Part shown: positions 62,417 through 64,000 of the stretch, piece by piece
Numbering within the stretch: the first letter of the stretch is position 1
Layout: the number at the start of each line of letters is the position of its first letter
Source of the DNA: an uncultured Alphaproteobacteria bacterium
GTDB lineage: Bacteria > Pseudomonadota > Alphaproteobacteria > Puniceispirillales > UBA1172
Direction: 5' to 3'
NCBI GenBank assembly: GCA_958431225.1
Contig: OY288107.1
Location: forward strand, 124,001 to 188,000
DNA length: 64,000 nt
Notes under the pieces: model-generated
Seen by the model: only the letters and a program-made list of their open reading frames with translations
The model's database searches: none
Told to the model about the DNA's origin: nothing
Translations under genes and position numbers: made by a program

Positions 62417-62419
62417 GCC

Positions 62420-63757
62420 CTATGCGCCATGATAGATGGGGAAGATGACAGGTTCTGCCAATACCGCTTCAAGTTCTGCCATTTCTGCGGTGGCGGCGGC
62501 GACTGCCTTCGGTTTCACCTCATGCGTGGTGAGAATCACCGGCACCGCCCCATTGACGCCATCCTCTGCGCGCGAGGGTTGGTTGATGCTTTCCACCGAA
62601 ATATCATGCCCGCGCAGAATCGCTGTAATGTCCGCCAAAACCCCCGGGCGGTCATAGACTTTGAGGCGGATGAAATGCTTTTCCATGCGCCCGGGCGGGT
62701 GCGCGGGCGTGGGCGCGGATAAATTCGTGGTTTTGCTGTTGCCCTGTTTGAGGCTTTTCGCTGGCACACCAAAAAGCGGCGAGTGACGCCCCATGGCTAA
62801 ATCCACCACATCCGCCAGCACCGCCGAAGCCGTAGCCCCAGCCCCAGCACCGGGCCCCACCACCGTCACCGCACCAATAGGCGCACCAGCAAAACTAACC
62901 GCATTGAGCGCACCATCAATTTTAGCCAGCCCGCTTTCAAGGGGCAATAAAATCGGGCGGATTTCGGCACTAATCGCGCCAGAATCGCCGCGCTCCACCT
63001 CACCGAGCAGGCGGATTGTGCAGCCTAAATCGCGCGCGTTTTCCATATCCATGCGCGTAATATCACGAATCCCCCGCACCGCCACCGCATCCAACGCCGG
63101 CGCAGTGCCAAACCCCATCGCCGCCAGAATCGCCAATTTATGCGCGGCGTCAATGCCGTCAATATCAAAACTAGGGTCGGCTTCGGCATAGCCGAGCTTT
63201 TGCGCCTCCGCCAGCACATCAGCGAATTCGCGGTGTTCGTGTTGCATCACCGACAGGATATAATTACAAGTGCCGTTCAAAATGCCAGTGATGCGGGTGA
63301 TTTGGTTGCCAGCGAGCGATTCTTTGAGCATTTTAATAACAGGAATCCCCCCCGCCACCGATGCTTCCGCCGCCAAAGTCAAACCTGCCTCCTCCGCCAT
63401 TTGCGCGAGTGCATGTCCGTGATGCGCCAGCAATGCCTTATTCGCCGTAATCACATGGCGCCCATTTTTGAGCGCACCCAAGACCAAATCATAAGCAACC
63501 CCCGCCTCACCGCCGATGAGTTCAAGCACAACATCCACATCCTCCCGCGAAGCGAGCGCAAGCGCATCGGCACAAAAATCCACCCCCGCCATAGAAAACC
63601 CCCGCGCCTTTTCAGCATCGCGCGCCGACACCGCCACAATCCGCACCGCACGCCCAGATTGGTGCGTGAAATGATCCGCATTTTCAATAAGCTGCCGCGC
63701 CACCTCCGCCCCAACCGTGCCAAGCCCAGCGATAGCAACATTCAAAACTTTGCTCAT
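62420..63757 (-). CDS. hom: Homoserine dehydrogenase with C-terminal ACT domain
   Basis: A 445-residue enzyme reducing aspartate semialdehyde to homoserine for threonine and methionine. NAD(P) binding is at VAIAGLGTVGAEVARQL; VITANKALLAHHG, GILNGTCNYILSVM and AEADPSFDIDGIDAAHKL are the catalytic region. Residues about 365-440 form an ACT domain (IRLKVYDRPGVLADITAIL), the site of threonine feedback. The ATG overlaps the stop of the GFA-like gene (ATGA). Confidence 0.96.
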   Translation of the reverse strand: MSKVLNVAIAGLGTVGAEVARQLIENADHFTHQSGRAVRIVAVSARDAEKARGFSMAGVDFCADALALASREDVDVVLELIGGEAGVAYDLVLGALKNGRHVITANKALLAHHGHALAQMAEEAGLTLAAEASVAGGIPVIKMLKESLAGNQITRITGILNGTCNYILSVMQHEHREFADVLAEAQKLGYAEADPSFDIDGIDAAHKLAILAAMGFGTAPALDAVAVRGIRDITRMDMENARDLGCTIRLLGEVERGDSGAISAEIRPILLPLESGLAKIDGALNAVSFAGAPIGAVTVVGPGAGAGATASAVLADVVDLAMGRHSPLFGVPAKSLKQGNSKTTNLSAPTPAHPPGRMEKHFIRLKVYDRPGVLADITAILRGHDISVESINQPSRAEDGVNGAVPVILTTHEVKPKAVAAATAEMAELEAVLAEPVIFPIYHGA

Positions 63758-64000
63758 GATGATGTCTTCCGATCGCGCGGGTGGTTGATGCCGTCAGCGA
63801 TAGCAACATCATTATAATCGTGCATATCAATATGGTCAAAGCAAGTGATATTCACCCCAAATTCATCAGGATCACTACGCCGCCGATGATGCGTATAATT
63901 GCCACAAATCCCACAAAAATAATGCTCAGCAGTGCGCGTATTAAACTGATAAAGCCGCAAAACCTCGGCACCCTTAACAACAGAAATCCGATCCGCCCGC
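63754..64000 (-). CDS. GFA/CENP-V-like zinc protein (5' end outside window)
   Basis: The reading frame is open to the window edge, so the N-terminus is missing; 81 codons are visible. The sequence ADRISVVKGAEVLRLYQF followed by NTRTAEHYFCGICGNYTHH and DPDEFGVNITCFD matches the second half of the glutathione-dependent formaldehyde-activating (GFA) / CENP-V domain, with the C-x-x-C zinc ligands. True catalytic role is uncertain for most members. It overlaps hom by 4 bases. Confidence 0.8.
   Translation of the reverse strand, partial: RADRISVVKGAEVLRLYQFNTRTAEHYFCGICGNYTHHRRRSDPDEFGVNITCFDHIDMHDYNDVAIADGINHPRDRKTSS

Overview
The window looks like chromosomal DNA of an alphaproteobacterium. This rests on gene content and order: gatC/gatA next to ruvX; pyrB-pyrC-plsY-dprA-topA-rnr-rpmG; hda, ppk, ppx and rnd close to purM-purN; ndk-holC-pepA-lptF-lptG-surA-pdxA-rsmA; and fabD-fabG-acpP-fabF-mltG-gmk. 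EipB (DUF1849), an Hda with a short clamp-binding N-terminus, a zinc-finger DinB and an aa3-oxidase-subunit-IV-like micro-protein all fit that class. Base composition is moderately GC-rich in the housekeeping genes. Genus cannot be read from the sequence.

Layout. (1) 1-850, minus: 3' truncated gatA, then gatC. (2) 881-3126, plus: an AT-richer restriction-modification pair (C5 methyltransferase and NgoFVII/BfiI-like nuclease of the phospholipase D fold) with its own promoter, wedged between gatC and ruvX. (3) 3129-13624, plus: ruvX, pyrB, a pseudo-dihydroorotase, plsY, dprA, topA, rnr, rpmG and dinB, mostly start/stop overlapped. (4) 13621-18733: eipB (minus), rnd (plus), ppx and ppk (minus). 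(5) 18750-23568: four Sel1-repeat proteins, rpe and an atypical SDR, sitting between ppk and hda. (6) 23568-27844: hda and a DUF2066 protein (minus), purM-purN (plus), cytochrome b561 and a 43-residue membrane protein (minus). (7) 27870-43133, minus: one 5,087-residue secreted adhesin-like gene (cadherin-, Ig- and VCBS-like repeats, RTX C-terminus). (8) 43364-51227: ndk, holC, pepA (minus), then lptF, lptG, surA, pdxA, rsmA (plus). (9) 51228-55454: an accessory segment with a lipoprotein adhesin carrying a ten-G tract in its coding start, a TacT-like GNAT toxin and two tandem mini-antitoxin-like genes; three copies of a GC-rich intergenic repeat punctuate it. (10) 55455-64000, minus: gmk, mltG, fabF, acpP, fabG, fabD, tRNA-Glu, recJ, hom and a truncated GFA/CENP-V-like protein.

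The conserved scaffold covers pyrimidine, purine, phospholipid and fatty-acid synthesis, LPS export, outer-membrane protein folding and DNA/RNA maintenance. The accessory genes sit at four of its joints: gatC/ruvX, ppk/hda, purN/ndk and rsmA/gmk. The most distinctive items are the toxin followed by two duplicated antitoxin C-terminus-like proteins with no DNA-binding domain, the probable phase-variable poly-G tract in the lipoprotein adhesin, and the giant adhesin with near-identical 406-bp in-frame repeats. No stretch longer than about 230 bases lacks a gene. No rRNA, CRISPR array, insertion sequence or integrase was seen.
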